Origin: Pseudomonas sp. 6D_7.1_Bac1
GTDB taxonomy: Bacteria > Pseudomonadota > Gammaproteobacteria > Pseudomonadales > Pseudomonadaceae
Length of the DNA: 64,000 nucleotides
Assembly (NCBI RefSeq): GCF_025465945.1
Contig: NZ_JANLNW010000023.1
Span: forward strand, 111,197-175,196
Reading direction: 5' to 3'
A model generated the notes under the pieces. That model was not told the origin of the DNA and did no database searches. It was given only the letters and a program-made list of their open reading frames with translations. The first letter of the stretch is position 1. Every line of letters starts with the position of its first letter. Of this stretch, positions 33,415-43,269 are shown in pieces. Both the position numbers and the translations under genes were made by a program.

Positions 33415-34791
33415 TCAGCACTCCACCGCGCTGACCGCCAACCCACCGCGTGATGTCTCTTTATATTTGTCGTGCATATCGGCGCCGGTGTCGCGCATGG
33501 TGCGGATCACCCGGTCCAGCGAGATGAAGTGCTGACCGTCACCGCGCAAGGCCATCTGCGCTGCGTTAATAGCCTTCACTGCGGCAATCGCGTTGCGCTC
33601 GATGCACGGCACCTGCACCAACCCGCCGACTGGGTCGCAGGTCAGGCCGAGGTTGTGCTCCAGGCCGATCTCCGCCGCGTTGCACAGTTGCTCCGGCGTA
33701 GCGCCCAGAATCTCCGCCAACCCGGCTGCAGCCATGGCGCAGGCCGAACCGACTTCGCCCTGGCAACCGACTTCGGCACCGGAAATCGAAGCGTTCTTTT
33801 TACACAGGATCCCGACCGCCGCCGCACCGAGGAAATAGTCGACGACGTTGGCGTCCGTCACCACCTCACTGAACTTCATAAAGTAGTGCAACACCGCCGG
33901 GATGATCCCCGCCGCGCCGTTGGTCGGTGCCGTGACCATCCGCCCGCCGGCCGCGTTTTCTTCGTTGACCGCGAGGGCGAACAGGTTGACCCACTCCATG
34001 GCGCTCAACGTCGAGCCGATCACGTTGGGTTTGTTCAACTCTTGCAGGCTGCGATGCAACCTGGCGGCGCGGCGGCGTACATTCAGACCACCAGGCAGGA
34101 TGCCTTCATGCTTGAGGCCCTGCTCGACGCAGTCCTGCATGGCGCGCCAGAGTTTCATCAGGCCGCTGCGGATTTCCTCTTCCGAACGCCAGACCTTCTC
34201 GTTCGCCATCATCAGCTCGGCGACGCGCAGTTTGTGCTTCTGGCACAGAGCAAGCAGCTCCACCGCGCTGGAAAAATCGTAAGGCAACACGGTGCGATCC
34301 AGATCGACCACGCCGCTTGAGGCCTGTGCTTGATCAACAACAAAACCGCCGCCGACGGAGTAGTAGGTGTCGCGATGCAGCTCACCGTTTTCGCCTTCCG
34401 CCACCAGGGTCATGGCATTGGGATGGAACGGCAGGTTCTCATCGATCAAGCGCATGTCCCGTTCCCAGATGAAGGGCACCGGCAAGCGGCCGTCGAGCAA
34501 CAGTGTGTGGGTTTCACGCAACGTGTCGATGCGCAGGCCAATTTGCGACGGGTCGATCGCGTCCGGCCATTCGCCCATCAGGCCCATGATCACCGCGTTG
34601 TCGCTGCCGTGACCGATACCGGTGGCCGACAACGAACCGAACAGCTGGACCTCGATCCGGTGCACCTGCTCCAGCAGCACCTTCTCGCGCAACGACCCGA
34701 CGAACAACGCCGCCGCCCGCATGGGCCCGACGGTGTGCGAGCTGGAGGGGCCAATGCCGATTTTGAACAAGTCGAAAACACTGATAGCCAT
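33415..34791 (-). CDS. sdaB: L-serine ammonia-lyase (iron-sulfur type)
   Basis: Deaminates L-serine to pyruvate and ammonia (458 residues, one-chain form). The N-terminal beta domain begins [19 protein letters not shown]; the alpha domain carries the 4Fe-4S cysteines in the [10 protein letters not shown] to [14 protein letters not shown] stretch near residues 340-390. It sits between gbdR and cbcX as in P. aeruginosa and supplies the last step from choline to central metabolism, since serine is made from the sarcosine-derived glycine by GlyA. Confidence 0.94.
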   Translation of the reverse strand: MAISVFDLFKIGIGPSSSHTVGPMRAAALFVGSLREKVLLEQVHRIEVQLFGSLSATGIGHGSDNAVIMGLMGEWPDAIDPSQIGLRIDTLRETHTLLLDGRLPVPFIWERDMRLIDENLPFHPNAMTLVAEGENGELHRDTYYSVGGGFVVDQAQASSGVVDLDRTVLPYDFSSAVELLALCQKHKLRVAELMMANEKVWRSEEEIRSGLMKLWRAMQDCVEQGLKHEGILPGGLNVRRRAARLHRSLQELNKPNVIGSTLSAMEWVNLFALAVNEENAAGGRMVTAPTNGAAGIIPAVLHYFMKFSEVVTDANVVDYFLGAAAVGILCKKNASISGAEVGCQGEVGSACAMAAAGLAEILGATPEQLCNAAEIGLEHNLGLTCDPVGGLVQVPCIERNAIAAVKAINAAQMALRGDGQHFISLDRVIRTMRDTGADMHDKYKETSRGGLAVSAVEC

Positions 34792-35220
34792 GACGTGCGA
34801 GACTCCTCGGTGAGCATATTCCAGACGTCAAAACGCCCGGTGGCGGAGCTGCTACGCTCAAGCTGCAATCCGCCTGGATGACCGCATCATCAAGCTTTTG
34901 CGATGTCGCTCGACGTCTCACACCGACGTACCCATGCCCACCAACGCCGCCGGCCCCAGACGTAACGTTTTGGCCGTTTTTTTGCGGCTCAGAGGACTAA
35001 AAAGCGCTGAATAAAGCTGTAAACGACCTCACCGACACTGGATGCGACCATCCCTGTACTGGATACGACGCACCCTGTAGGCGTCAGAAATTCACTGGTC
35101 CATGATCAGTCTCGACTCGATTGCACGGCGACGTGGTAGAGCTGCTCCACACGCCCACCAACCGCAACACCCATAAGTGCGGTCAGAACACCGCCAAAAA
35201 AAACACTCAGGAGTCCACCC
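34792..35220. promoter_or_regulatory. sdaB-cbcX divergent control region with triple 21-bp site
   Basis: Gene-free 429 bp. Minus-strand half-sites CGTCGT (35070-35065), GGTCGC (35049-35044) and GGTCGT (35028-35023) follow one another at exactly 21 bp; on the plus strand the first two appear as direct repeats beginning CTGGAT. I infer GbdR binding serving sdaB, cbcX or both. AAAAAAAA at 35196-35203, six bases before the cbcX AGGAG, fits the AANAANAA motif of Hfq-Crc repression. Confidence 0.55.
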
Positions 35221-36171
35221 ATGAAAATAGGTTCCCCGTCGTTGTTGTTGGCCGCCATGCTCAGTCTGCCGCTTCTGGCTCACGCCGCAGAGCCGGCACA
35301 GTGCAGCACCGTAAACTTCTCCGATGTCGGCTGGACCGACATCACTGCCACAACGGCGACCACCAGCGTCGTGCTTGACGCGTTGGGCTACAAGACCAAG
35401 ACCACCATGATTTCCGTGCCGGTGACCTACAAGTCCCTGGCCGACGGCAAGAACATGGACGTGTTCCTCGGCAACTGGATGCCGACCATGGAAAACGACA
35501 TCAAGGCCTACCGCGATGCGGGCACCGTGGAAACCGTGCGCACCAACCTCAAAGGCGCCAAGTACACCCTGGCGGTGCCACAAGCGCTTTACGACAAAGG
35601 GCTGCATGACTTCAAAGACATTGCCAAGTTCAAGAAAGAACTCGACGGCAAGATCTATGGCATCGAGCCGGGTAACGACGGCAACCGTCTGATCCAGAGT
35701 ATGATTGACAAGAACGCCTTCGGCCTCAAAGACGCCGGTTTCAAAGTGGTCGAGTCCAGCGAAGCCGGCATGCTCTCGCAAGTCGACCGCGCTCAGAAGC
35801 GCGATACCGCTGTGGTGTTCCTGGGCTGGGCGCCGCACCCGATGAACAAGCGCTTCAAGATCCAGTACCTCACCGGTGGTGACGATTATTTCGGCCCGGA
35901 TTTCGGTGCGGCGACAGTCCTGACCAACACCCGCAAGGGCTACAGCCAGGAATGCAGCAACGTCGGTCAGTTGCTGAAAAATCTGGAGTTCACCGTCGAC
36001 ATGGAAAGCTCGCTGATGGGCAACATCCTGGACGACAAGATGAAGCCTGAAGCGGCCGCCAAGGCCTGGCTGAAAAAGAATCCACAGGTACTCAATACCT
36101 GGCTCGCTGGCGTGACCACCATTGACGGTAAACCAGGCCTGGAAGCCGTGAAAGCCAAGCTTGCGCAGTAA
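35221..36171 (+). CDS. cbcX: Choline-binding periplasmic protein of the Cbc importer
   Basis: Solute-binding protein (316 residues) of the ProX family that delivers choline to CbcWV. The signal peptide ends at AHAAEP (residues 21-26). VGWTDITATTATTSVV and GNWMPTMEND form the aromatic cage region typical for quaternary amines. About as long as CaiX and clearly its paralogue. First gene of cbcXWV. A strong intrinsic terminator lies directly behind it. Confidence 0.93.
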   Translation: MKIGSPSLLLAAMLSLPLLAHAAEPAQCSTVNFSDVGWTDITATTATTSVVLDALGYKTKTTMISVPVTYKSLADGKNMDVFLGNWMPTMENDIKAYRDAGTVETVRTNLKGAKYTLAVPQALYDKGLHDFKDIAKFKKELDGKIYGIEPGNDGNRLIQSMIDKNAFGLKDAGFKVVESSEAGMLSQVDRAQKRDTAVVFLGWAPHPMNKRFKIQYLTGGDDYFGPDFGAATVLTNTRKGYSQECSNVGQLLKNLEFTVDMESSLMGNILDDKMKPEAAAKAWLKKNPQVLNTWLAGVTTIDGKPGLEAVKAKLAQ

Positions 36172-36180
36172 TTGTTGACG

Positions 36181-36213
36181 CCGGGCGAGTTCGCTCGCCC
36201 GGGCTGTTTTTTT
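36181..36213 (+). terminator. Strong intrinsic terminator between cbcX and cbcW
   Basis: CCGGGCGAG and CTCGCCCGG pair perfectly around a TTCG loop, followed by GCTG and seven T. This is a textbook rho-independent terminator placed inside an operon, so most transcripts would stop after the binding protein. Confidence 0.85.
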
Positions 36214-36237
36214 CCTTGCATGCGGACGTTCACTACC

Positions 36238-37083
36238 ATGCTGATTGATCAGAAAATCCCTTTAGGCCAGTACATCGCTGCCTTCGTAGAATGGCTGACG
36301 AAACACGGCGCCAGCACATTCGATGCGATCGCCACGACACTGGAAACGATGATCCACGGCGTGACGTTTGCGCTGACCTGGTTCAACCCGCTGGCACTGA
36401 TCGGACTGATCGCATTGCTGGCTCACTTCATCCAACGCAAATGGGGCCTGACCGCGTTCGTCATCGCCTCCTTCCTGCTGATCCTCAACCTGGGGTACTG
36501 GCAGGAAACCATGGAAACCCTCGCCCAGGTGTTGTTCGCCACCTTTGTCTGCGTGGTCATAGGCGTGCCGCTGGGCATCGTCGCCGCGCACAAACCGATG
36601 TTCTACACGCTGATGCGTCCGGTGCTCGATCTGATGCAGACCGTACCGACGTTCGTGTACCTCATTCCTACCCTGACCCTGTTCGGTCTGGGTGTGGTCC
36701 CGGGTCTGATTTCAACGGTAGTGTTCGCGATTGCCGCGCCTATCCGTCTGACCTACCTGGGCATCCGCGATGTGCCGCAAGAACTGATGGACGCCGGCAA
36801 GGCCTTTGGCTGCTCGCGCCGTCAGCTGCTCTCCCGTATTGAACTGCCCCACGCGATGCCGAGCATCGCAGCCGGTATCACCCAGTGCATCATGCTGTCG
36901 TTGTCGATGGTGGTGATCGCGGCACTGGTGGGCGCCGATGGCCTGGGCAAACCCGTGGTCAACGCACTGAACACTGCCGATATCGCCCTGGGCTTCGAAG
37001 CCGGCCTGGCGATCGTACTGCTGGCGATCATGCTCGACCGTATCTGCAAACAACCCGACGCCAAAGTAGGGGGTGACGCATGA
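36238..37083 (+). CDS. cbcW: Quaternary amine ABC transporter permease
   Basis: Inner-membrane permease (281 residues) of the choline/betaine/carnitine importer, ProW-like. It has about six membrane segments and the permease loop DVPQELMDAGKAFGCSRRQLL that contacts the ATPase. I used MLIDQKIPLGQY; an in-frame ATG six codons upstream (36220) is possible and neither has a good ribosome site, which fits weak initiation after the terminator at 36181. It overlaps cbcV by 4 bp. Confidence 0.93.
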   Translation: MLIDQKIPLGQYIAAFVEWLTKHGASTFDAIATTLETMIHGVTFALTWFNPLALIGLIALLAHFIQRKWGLTAFVIASFLLILNLGYWQETMETLAQVLFATFVCVVIGVPLGIVAAHKPMFYTLMRPVLDLMQTVPTFVYLIPTLTLFGLGVVPGLISTVVFAIAAPIRLTYLGIRDVPQELMDAGKAFGCSRRQLLSRIELPHAMPSIAAGITQCIMLSLSMVVIAALVGADGLGKPVVNALNTADIALGFEAGLAIVLLAIMLDRICKQPDAKVGGDA

Positions 37084-38258
37084 GCATAATCCGCTTCGAT
37101 CAGGTCGACGTGGTCTTCTCCAAAGACCCGCGTGAAGCCCTGAAACTGCTCGACCAGGGCATGACCCGCGACCAGATCCTGAAGAAAACCGGGCAAATCG
37201 TTGGCGTTGAAAAAGCCAGCCTGGATATCGAGAAAGGCGAAATCTGCGTGCTGATGGGCCTTTCCGGCTCCGGTAAATCCAGCCTGCTGCGCTGCATCAA
37301 CGGCTTGAACACGGTCAGCCGTGGCAAGCTGTTCGTCGAGCATGAAGGCCGGCAGATCGACATTGCCTCCTGCACCCCGGCCGAACTGAAAATGATGCGC
37401 ACCAAACGCATCGCCATGGTGTTCCAGAAGTTCGCCCTGATGCCGTGGCTGACGGTGCGCGAGAACATCAGCTTCGGTCTCGAAATGCAGGGTCGTCCCG
37501 AGAAGGAGCGCCACAAACTGGTCGACGAGAAGCTCGAACTGGTCGGCCTTTCCCAATGGCGCAACAAGAAACCCGACGAACTCTCTGGCGGCATGCAGCA
37601 ACGTGTGGGCCTGGCCCGCGCGCTGGCGATGGACGCCGACATCCTGCTGATGGACGAACCCTTCTCGGCCCTCGATCCGCTGATTCGCCAAGGCCTGCAA
37701 GACGAACTGCTGGAACTGCAACGCAAGCTGCACAAGACCATCGTCTTCGTGAGCCACGACCTCGATGAAGCGCTGAAACTCGGCAGCCGTATCGCGATCA
37801 TGAAAGACGGCCGGATCATCCAGTACAGCAAGCCGGAAGAAATCGTCCTCAACCCGGCCGATGACTACGTGCGGACCTTCGTGGCGCACACCAACCCGCT
37901 GAACGTACTGTGCGGTCGCAGCCTGATGCGCACACTGGACAACTGCAAACGCATCAACGGCTCTGTATGCCTGGATCCGGGCGGCGACTCGTGGCTGGAC
38001 CTGGCCGAAGGCAACACCATCAAGGGCGCACGCCAGAACGGTGCGAGCCTGGACCTGCAGAACTGGGTACCGGGGCAAGCCGTTGAAGGCCTGGGCCGCC
38101 GCCCAACGCTGGTGGACTCCAACATCGGCATGCGCGATGCATTGCAGATTCGTTATCAGACCGGCAACAAACTGGTGCTGCACGACAACAATCATGTGGT
38201 GGGGATTCTGGGCGACAGCGAGCTGTACCACGCGCTGCTCGGCAAGAACCTGGGGTAA
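37080..38258 (+). CDS. cbcV: Quaternary amine ABC transporter ATP-binding protein
   Basis: ATPase (392 residues) of the importer used by the binding proteins CbcX, BetX and CaiX. Walker A is LMGLSGSGKSSLL near residue 60, signature LSGGMQQRVGLARA near residue 166, Walker B ILLMDEPFSALD just after. The C-terminal 110 residues form a regulatory extension as in other ProV-like proteins. It is coupled to cbcW by a 4-bp overlap and ends just before an intrinsic terminator. Confidence 0.94.
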   Translation: MSIIRFDQVDVVFSKDPREALKLLDQGMTRDQILKKTGQIVGVEKASLDIEKGEICVLMGLSGSGKSSLLRCINGLNTVSRGKLFVEHEGRQIDIASCTPAELKMMRTKRIAMVFQKFALMPWLTVRENISFGLEMQGRPEKERHKLVDEKLELVGLSQWRNKKPDELSGGMQQRVGLARALAMDADILLMDEPFSALDPLIRQGLQDELLELQRKLHKTIVFVSHDLDEALKLGSRIAIMKDGRIIQYSKPEEIVLNPADDYVRTFVAHTNPLNVLCGRSLMRTLDNCKRINGSVCLDPGGDSWLDLAEGNTIKGARQNGASLDLQNWVPGQAVEGLGRRPTLVDSNIGMRDALQIRYQTGNKLVLHDNNHVVGILGDSELYHALLGKNLG

Positions 38259-38270
38259 GGCAACAGACAC

Positions 38271-38299
38271 AAAAACGCCGCGAGGATCGCGGCGTTTTT
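38271..38299 (+). terminator. Intrinsic terminator after cbcXWV
   Basis: ACGCCGCGA and TCGCGGCGT form a 9-bp stem with GGA in the loop, flanked by an A-run and a T-run, so it can act in both directions. Confidence 0.9.
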
Positions 38300-38315
38300 G
38301 TTAGTACACAGAACC

Positions 38316-38405
38316 TGTGGGAGCGAGCCTGCTCGCGATGAGGGCCTTACATTCAACATCAACGTTGACTGACCCACTACTATCGCGAGCAGGCTCGCTC
38401 CCACA
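38316..38405. repeat. REPIN (type A)
   Basis: Inverted REP pair in the convergent gap between cbcV and betT. Confidence 0.9.
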
Positions 38406-38446
38406 AGGATTGCAGTGCAGCAATGTGCACCGCATCACCTCAAGCC

Positions 38447-40444
38447 TCAGCTGTAAACACGGCCCAGGAGCTGCCGATGGCTTTCAAACTGATCGAGCAC
38501 GTCACGGGTGATCTGATCCTGAGTGAAGCCCATCAAATCGTATTCCTGACTACCGTTGTGCAGGTACACCTCGGCGCGGTAGTAACGCGTGCGCGCTTCA
38601 TCCGGGCCCGGCGATTCGCTCGGCGCAGCCAGATAGCCGTCCAGGCTCACTTCGTAGACAAAAGGGTTGCCCTCTTCCATCTCGATCCGCACGCCCATGC
38701 AACGCTTGGCTTTACCCAGCAGCGTTTGAACGTCCAGCCCCTGACTGCGCAATTGCGCCGCCGCATCTTCCAGCGCCGGACTGACTTGTTTGTCCATGAA
38801 ACGCTGAACGATCGACTGGCTCGGTTGCAGATCCAACTGAGTCAAACGCTCGCTGAAACCGCGACGACCACGCGCCGCCAGTTCGGCTTGTTCCTGCTCG
38901 ATCTGCACGTCCTGGCGCATGGCCTTGTGCAAACCGAACATGAACAACACCAGCACCACCGAAAACGGCAGACCGGCCAGTACCACCATGGTTTGCATGG
39001 CTTCGAAGTTACCGGCGAACAGCAGGCCAATGGTCACCAGGGTGATCACTACCGACCAGAAGATCCGCAGCCAGTGCGGGGCGTCTTCGTCGACGTTGCC
39101 GCCCTTGCAGGACAGGTTCGCCATCATCACTGCGCCCGAGTCGGCCGGAGTCAGGAACAACACGAAACCGACAAAGATCGACACGCCGATCACGATTTTC
39201 GACGCCGGGTAATGCTCAAGCAACTGGTAGATCGCCATGGACGGCTGTTCCAGCGCCGTCTTCCCGAGTTCCACCGCCCCGTGGTTCATCACCAGATCCA
39301 AAGCCGAGTTACCGAAGATCGACAGCCAGGCCAAAGTGAAGCCCAGCGGAATCAGCAGCACGCCGGCCACCAGTTCACGCACGGTACGACCGCGGGAAAT
39401 ACGCGCGATGAACATGCCGACGAATGGGGCCCAGGAAATCCACCAGGCCCAGTAGAACAGCGTCCACAGACCCAACCAGCGCTCGGATTTGGCGTTGTCG
39501 GCTTCGTACACGTAAAGGTCGAAGGTTTTCAGCACCACGCCGTTCAGGTAGTCGCCGATGTTCTGCACAAAGCCGTTGAGCAGGTGCAGGGTCGGGCCAA
39601 ACAGCAGCACGAAAATCAGCAGGCCGCTGAACAGCACGATGTTCAGGTTGGACAAACGACGGATGCCGTTTTCCACGCCGGACACGGCAGCGATGGTCGC
39701 CACGGTGCTCATCACGATAATCACGATCAGCAGGTTGGTGTTGCTGTGCTCCATGCCGAACAGGTTTTCCAGCCCCGACGACACTTGCAGCGAACCGATC
39801 CCCAGGTTGGTCACCAGCCCCAGCAGGGTCACGAACATGCCAAAACCGTCGACCGCATGACCGGCCGCGCCTTTGACCCAACGCTCGCCCACCAGCGGAT
39901 ACAGCGCCGAACGCAGCGCCAGCGGCTGGTTGTGACGGTAGGCAAAGTACGCCACGGCCAGACCGACCAAGGCGTAGATCGCCCAGCCATGCAGGCCCCA
40001 ATGCAGGAACGTCAGTTGCACCGCCTGACGCGCTGCCAGGTTGCTGCCGGCCACGCCTTCCGGCGGGTTGAAGTAGTGATCCAGAGGCTCGGAAGCACCG
40101 AAGTACAGCAGCGAGATACCGATACCGGACGAGAACAGCATCCCGGCCCAGGCGCCATAGCTGAAGTCCGGGGTGTCGTCCTTGCTACCCAGTTTGAGCT
40201 TGCCGTAAGACGAAAACGCCAGACCGACGACGAATACCAGGTAGGCGGCGATCACCACCATGTAGTACCAGCCGAAGCTGCGCGACAACCAGGCCTGAGC
40301 GATCCCCAGCATTCTCCCGGCTTCTTGGGGCGCGGCGATGAGGATGGCAGTCAGCAGCAGGATCAATGCGGTCGAGGTGTAGAACACCCAACCGTTGACC
40401 GTCACCGTCCGTGGTGGGGTCTTTATAAGAGAGGCAGAACTCAT
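38447..40444 (-). CDS. betT: Choline transporter of the BCCT family
   Basis: Secondary importer (665 residues) for choline, in the inner membrane. Twelve membrane segments are expected; the substrate-site helix reads LFYWAWWISWAPFVGMF, with the Trp-rich pattern of BCCT carriers, and ISLLYFGASEPLDHYF is also typical. A long C-terminal cytosolic tail (from about residue 500) matches the osmo-sensing tail of BetT. The start MSSASLIKTPPR is the family one. It is divergent from betIBA, as in P. aeruginosa betT1. Confidence 0.94.
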   Translation of the reverse strand: MSSASLIKTPPRTVTVNGWVFYTSTALILLLTAILIAAPQEAGRMLGIAQAWLSRSFGWYYMVVIAAYLVFVVGLAFSSYGKLKLGSKDDTPDFSYGAWAGMLFSSGIGISLLYFGASEPLDHYFNPPEGVAGSNLAARQAVQLTFLHWGLHGWAIYALVGLAVAYFAYRHNQPLALRSALYPLVGERWVKGAAGHAVDGFGMFVTLLGLVTNLGIGSLQVSSGLENLFGMEHSNTNLLIVIIVMSTVATIAAVSGVENGIRRLSNLNIVLFSGLLIFVLLFGPTLHLLNGFVQNIGDYLNGVVLKTFDLYVYEADNAKSERWLGLWTLFYWAWWISWAPFVGMFIARISRGRTVRELVAGVLLIPLGFTLAWLSIFGNSALDLVMNHGAVELGKTALEQPSMAIYQLLEHYPASKIVIGVSIFVGFVLFLTPADSGAVMMANLSCKGGNVDEDAPHWLRIFWSVVITLVTIGLLFAGNFEAMQTMVVLAGLPFSVVLVLFMFGLHKAMRQDVQIEQEQAELAARGRRGFSERLTQLDLQPSQSIVQRFMDKQVSPALEDAAAQLRSQGLDVQTLLGKAKRCMGVRIEMEEGNPFVYEVSLDGYLAAPSESPGPDEARTRYYRAEVYLHNGSQEYDLMGFTQDQITRDVLDQFESHRQLLGRVYS

Positions 40445-40869
40445 TGCACAGATGCTCCAGGCAGTGCGAGAGAAGGACACAAGGCAAAGCAGTACCCGAC
40501 CAATCGATTAGTTGGCAGCCGACCGGCGGGTGATATAAAGACACCCCGAAAAAAGCCCGAAACCGCAGCAACAGCATTGAAAACCGACCTCGAAGATCGC
40601 GCGCGCGTACATGACGCAGCGCATGACCTTGGGCGCCTTGCCCATTCAACACGTCCATTGAAATCGGTTCGCAGCATGCCCCGTGTGGGTTTCGAGCATT
40701 TTCGGATGTCGTTTTTCCGCCAACTACACGTAGGAAAAACCTGTAGGCAGCGACGATTTGTCGCAGATCTTATTCTTTGTTGATTGAACGTTCAATCAAA
40801 ACAAAATAGACTGGCCCTCAATCCGGTAGCCGTTTTTCGTCCACCGGAAGGCCTAAGGAGATGTGCAAG
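40445..40869. other. betT-betI divergent region
   Basis: No gene seen in 425 bp. It contains inverted repeats GTTTTTCC/GGAAAAAC (40714-40741) and GCGAC/GTCGC (40750-40764) ahead of the BetI operator at 40780. Confidence 0.6.
40780..40799. promoter_or_regulatory. BetI operator
   Basis: TTGATTGAACGTTCAATCAA is a perfect 20-bp palindrome, 71 bp before betI. It shares the TTGAACGTTCAA-like core of the BetI operator known from E. coli. BetI releases it when choline is present. Confidence 0.88.
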
Positions 40870-41475
40870 ATGCCCAAGGTCGGTATGCAACCCATCCGCC
40901 GTCAGCAATTGATCGAGGCCACCTTACAGGCAGTCGATCAGGTTGGAATGGGGGACGCCAGCATTGCGCTGATCGCCCGTTTGGCCGGTGTCTCGAATGG
41001 CATCATCAGTCACTATTTTCAGGACAAGAATGGCCTGATCGCCGCCACGATGCGGTATCTGATGAGCGTCCTCAGCGAGAACGTCACCGCGCGCCGCCAG
41101 GCGCTGGGAGATAACAGCCCTCGGGCTCATCTTCAGGTGATTATCGAAGGCAACTTCGACGCCAGCCAGGTCAATGGCCCGGCAATGAAAACCTGGTTGG
41201 CCTTCTGGGCCACCAGCATGCACCAACCGTCGTTACACAGGTTGCAGCGGATCAACGATCACCGCCTGTATTCCAACCTGTGCTGCGAGTTCCGCCGAGT
41301 GCTGCCGCTTGATCAAGCACGCAGCGCAGCACGCGGGCTGGCAGCCCTGATCGACGGTTTGTGGTTGCGCGGCGCGCTGTCGGGAGACGCTTTCGACACC
41401 GAGCAGGCGCAACGGATCGCTTACGAATATATGGATTTCCAACTGGCCAAGCAGGAGCTGCTGGAGCACACATAA
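40870..41475 (+). CDS. betI: TetR-family choline-responsive repressor
   Basis: Repressor (201 residues) of the bet genes, relieved by choline. The N-terminal HTH spans [18 protein letters not shown] and [15 protein letters not shown]; the C-terminal helical domain binds the ligand. I set the start at [13 protein letters not shown] (40870), where AAGGAG has a 9-nt spacing; an ATG at 40861 abuts it. Binds the palindrome at 40780-40799. Confidence 0.94.
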   Translation: MPKVGMQPIRRQQLIEATLQAVDQVGMGDASIALIARLAGVSNGIISHYFQDKNGLIAATMRYLMSVLSENVTARRQALGDNSPRAHLQVIIEGNFDASQVNGPAMKTWLAFWATSMHQPSLHRLQRINDHRLYSNLCCEFRRVLPLDQARSAARGLAALIDGLWLRGALSGDAFDTEQAQRIAYEYMDFQLAKQELLEHT

Positions 41476-41571
41476 AACGCTCAGCCCCTGAACGACTGCT
41501 GATCAGCGTGCCCAGGCTTTACGGCACGCCCAGCGGTTAACGCCAACCACTTATGCACTTGCGAGGACACT

Positions 41572-43044
41572 ATGGCCCGTTTCGAACTGCAAAAACTCTA
41601 CATCGACGGCGGTTACTCCGACGCCAGCGGCGACGCCACCTTCGAAGCCATCAACCCGGCTAACGGTGAAGTTCTCGCCAAAGTGCAACGTGCAACCTTC
41701 GCCGACGTTGAACGTGCCGTCGTCAGCGCCGAAAAAGGCCAGAAAATCTGGGCCGCAATGACCGCCATGGAGCGTTCGCGCATCCTGCGCCGTGCCGTTG
41801 AAATCCTGCGCGAGCGCAACGATGAACTGGCCGCCCTGGAAACCCTGGACACCGGCAAGGCGTACTCCGAAACCCGCTACGTCGACATCGTCACCGGCGC
41901 TGACGTACTGGAATACTACGCAGGCCTGGTGCCAGCCATCGAAGGCGAGCAAATCCCGCTGCGTACCACCTCGTTCGTTTACACCCGTCGCGAGCCACTG
42001 GGCATCGTGGCCGGTATCGGCGCGTGGAACTACCCGATCCAGATCGCACTGTGGAAATCCGCTCCAGCCTTGGCGGCCGGTAATGCGATGATCTTCAAGC
42101 CAAGCGAAGTCACTTCCCTGACTACCCTGAAACTGGCTGAAATCTACACCGAAGCGGGCCTGCCAGCAGGCGTGTTCAACGTTCTGACCGGCAGCGGCCG
42201 TGAAGTCGGCACCTGGCTGACCGAGCACCCACGCATCGAAAAAATCTCCTTCACCGGCGGCACCGACACCGGCAAGAAGGTCATGGCCAGCGCTTCCGGC
42301 TCGTCCTTGAAAGACGTGACCATGGAACTGGGCGGCAAGTCCCCGCTGATCATTTTCGACGACGCTGACCTGGATCGCGCCGCCGACACCGCCATGATGG
42401 CCAACTTCTACAGCTCCGGTCAGGTCTGCACCAACGGCACTCGCGTGTTCGTACCGAGCCACCTGAAAGCGGCTTTCGAAGCCAAGATCGTTGAGCGCGT
42501 TGCACGCATTCGCGTGGGCAACCCGGAAGACGAAAACACCAACTTCGGCCCGCTGGTCAGCTTCGCCCACATGGAAAGCGTGCTGGGCTACATCGCAAAA
42601 GGTAAGGAAGAAGGTGCTCGCCTGCTGTGCGGCGGCGATCGTCTGACCGACGGCGAATTCGCCAAAGGCGCATTCGTGGCACCGACCGTGTTCACCGACT
42701 GCACCGACGACATGACCATCGTCCGTGAAGAAATCTTTGGCCCGGTGATGAGCATCCTGACTTACGAAACCGAAGAAGAAGTGATCCGCCGCGCCAACGA
42801 CACCGACTTCGGCCTGGCCGCTGGCGTCGTGACCCGCGACCTGAACCGCGCGCACCGCGTGATCCATCAACTGGAAGCCGGTATCTGCTGGATCAACGCC
42901 TGGGGCGAGTCCGACGCCAAGATGCCGGTCGGCGGCTACAAGCAGTCGGGCGTGGGCCGTGAAAACGGCATCAGCTCGCTGAACAACTTCACCCGCATCA
43001 AATCGGTACAGGTCGAGCTGGGCGATTACGCCTCGGTTTTCTAA
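41572..43044 (+). CDS. betB: Betaine aldehyde dehydrogenase
   Basis: NAD(P)-dependent enzyme (490 residues) oxidising betaine aldehyde to glycine betaine. Catalytic Glu is in [10 protein letters not shown] near residue 252 and catalytic Cys in [15 protein letters not shown] near residue 286. The cofactor loop [12 protein letters not shown] is intact. It lies 96 bp after betI and 225 bp before betA, the latter gap holding a type B REPIN. Confidence 0.96.
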   Translation: MARFELQKLYIDGGYSDASGDATFEAINPANGEVLAKVQRATFADVERAVVSAEKGQKIWAAMTAMERSRILRRAVEILRERNDELAALETLDTGKAYSETRYVDIVTGADVLEYYAGLVPAIEGEQIPLRTTSFVYTRREPLGIVAGIGAWNYPIQIALWKSAPALAAGNAMIFKPSEVTSLTTLKLAEIYTEAGLPAGVFNVLTGSGREVGTWLTEHPRIEKISFTGGTDTGKKVMASASGSSLKDVTMELGGKSPLIIFDDADLDRAADTAMMANFYSSGQVCTNGTRVFVPSHLKAAFEAKIVERVARIRVGNPEDENTNFGPLVSFAHMESVLGYIAKGKEEGARLLCGGDRLTDGEFAKGAFVAPTVFTDCTDDMTIVREEIFGPVMSILTYETEEEVIRRANDTDFGLAAGVVTRDLNRAHRVIHQLEAGICWINAWGESDAKMPVGGYKQSGVGRENGISSLNNFTRIKSVQVELGDYASVF

Positions 43045-43085
43045 GACCTCTGATTCCGAGCGCCGAACCTGTGGCTGAGGCCTTT

Positions 43086-43217
43086 TGTGGCGAGGGAGCT
43101 TGCTCCCGCTGGGCCGCAAAGCGGCCCCAACCCAGGCTCCGCGTTTCTTCAGACAGACCACCGTCGCTGATTTTGCGACTGCTGCGCAGCCGAACGGGGG
43201 CAAGCCCCCTCGCCACA
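43086..43217. repeat. REPIN (type B) between betB and betA
   Basis: TGTGGCGAGGGAGCTTGCTC and the partner GGGGGCAAGCCCCCTCGCCA lie about 90 bp apart within the bet operon; one arm is slightly diverged. Confidence 0.85.
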
Positions 43218-43269
43218 ATTGGGTGGCGTCAGGCTCGCGACCTGACCACATTTCAAGAGGGTGCATTCA

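Noticed and set aside
40714..40764. Hairpins upstream of betI as a riboswitch
   Set aside because: They lie before the BetI operator and likely upstream of the transcription start, and show no known aptamer pattern.
38423..40783. A 786-codon antisense frame over betT
   Set aside because: BetT is unmistakable on the minus strand; the antisense translation is His/Gln/Arg-rich low-complexity sequence typical of shadows.
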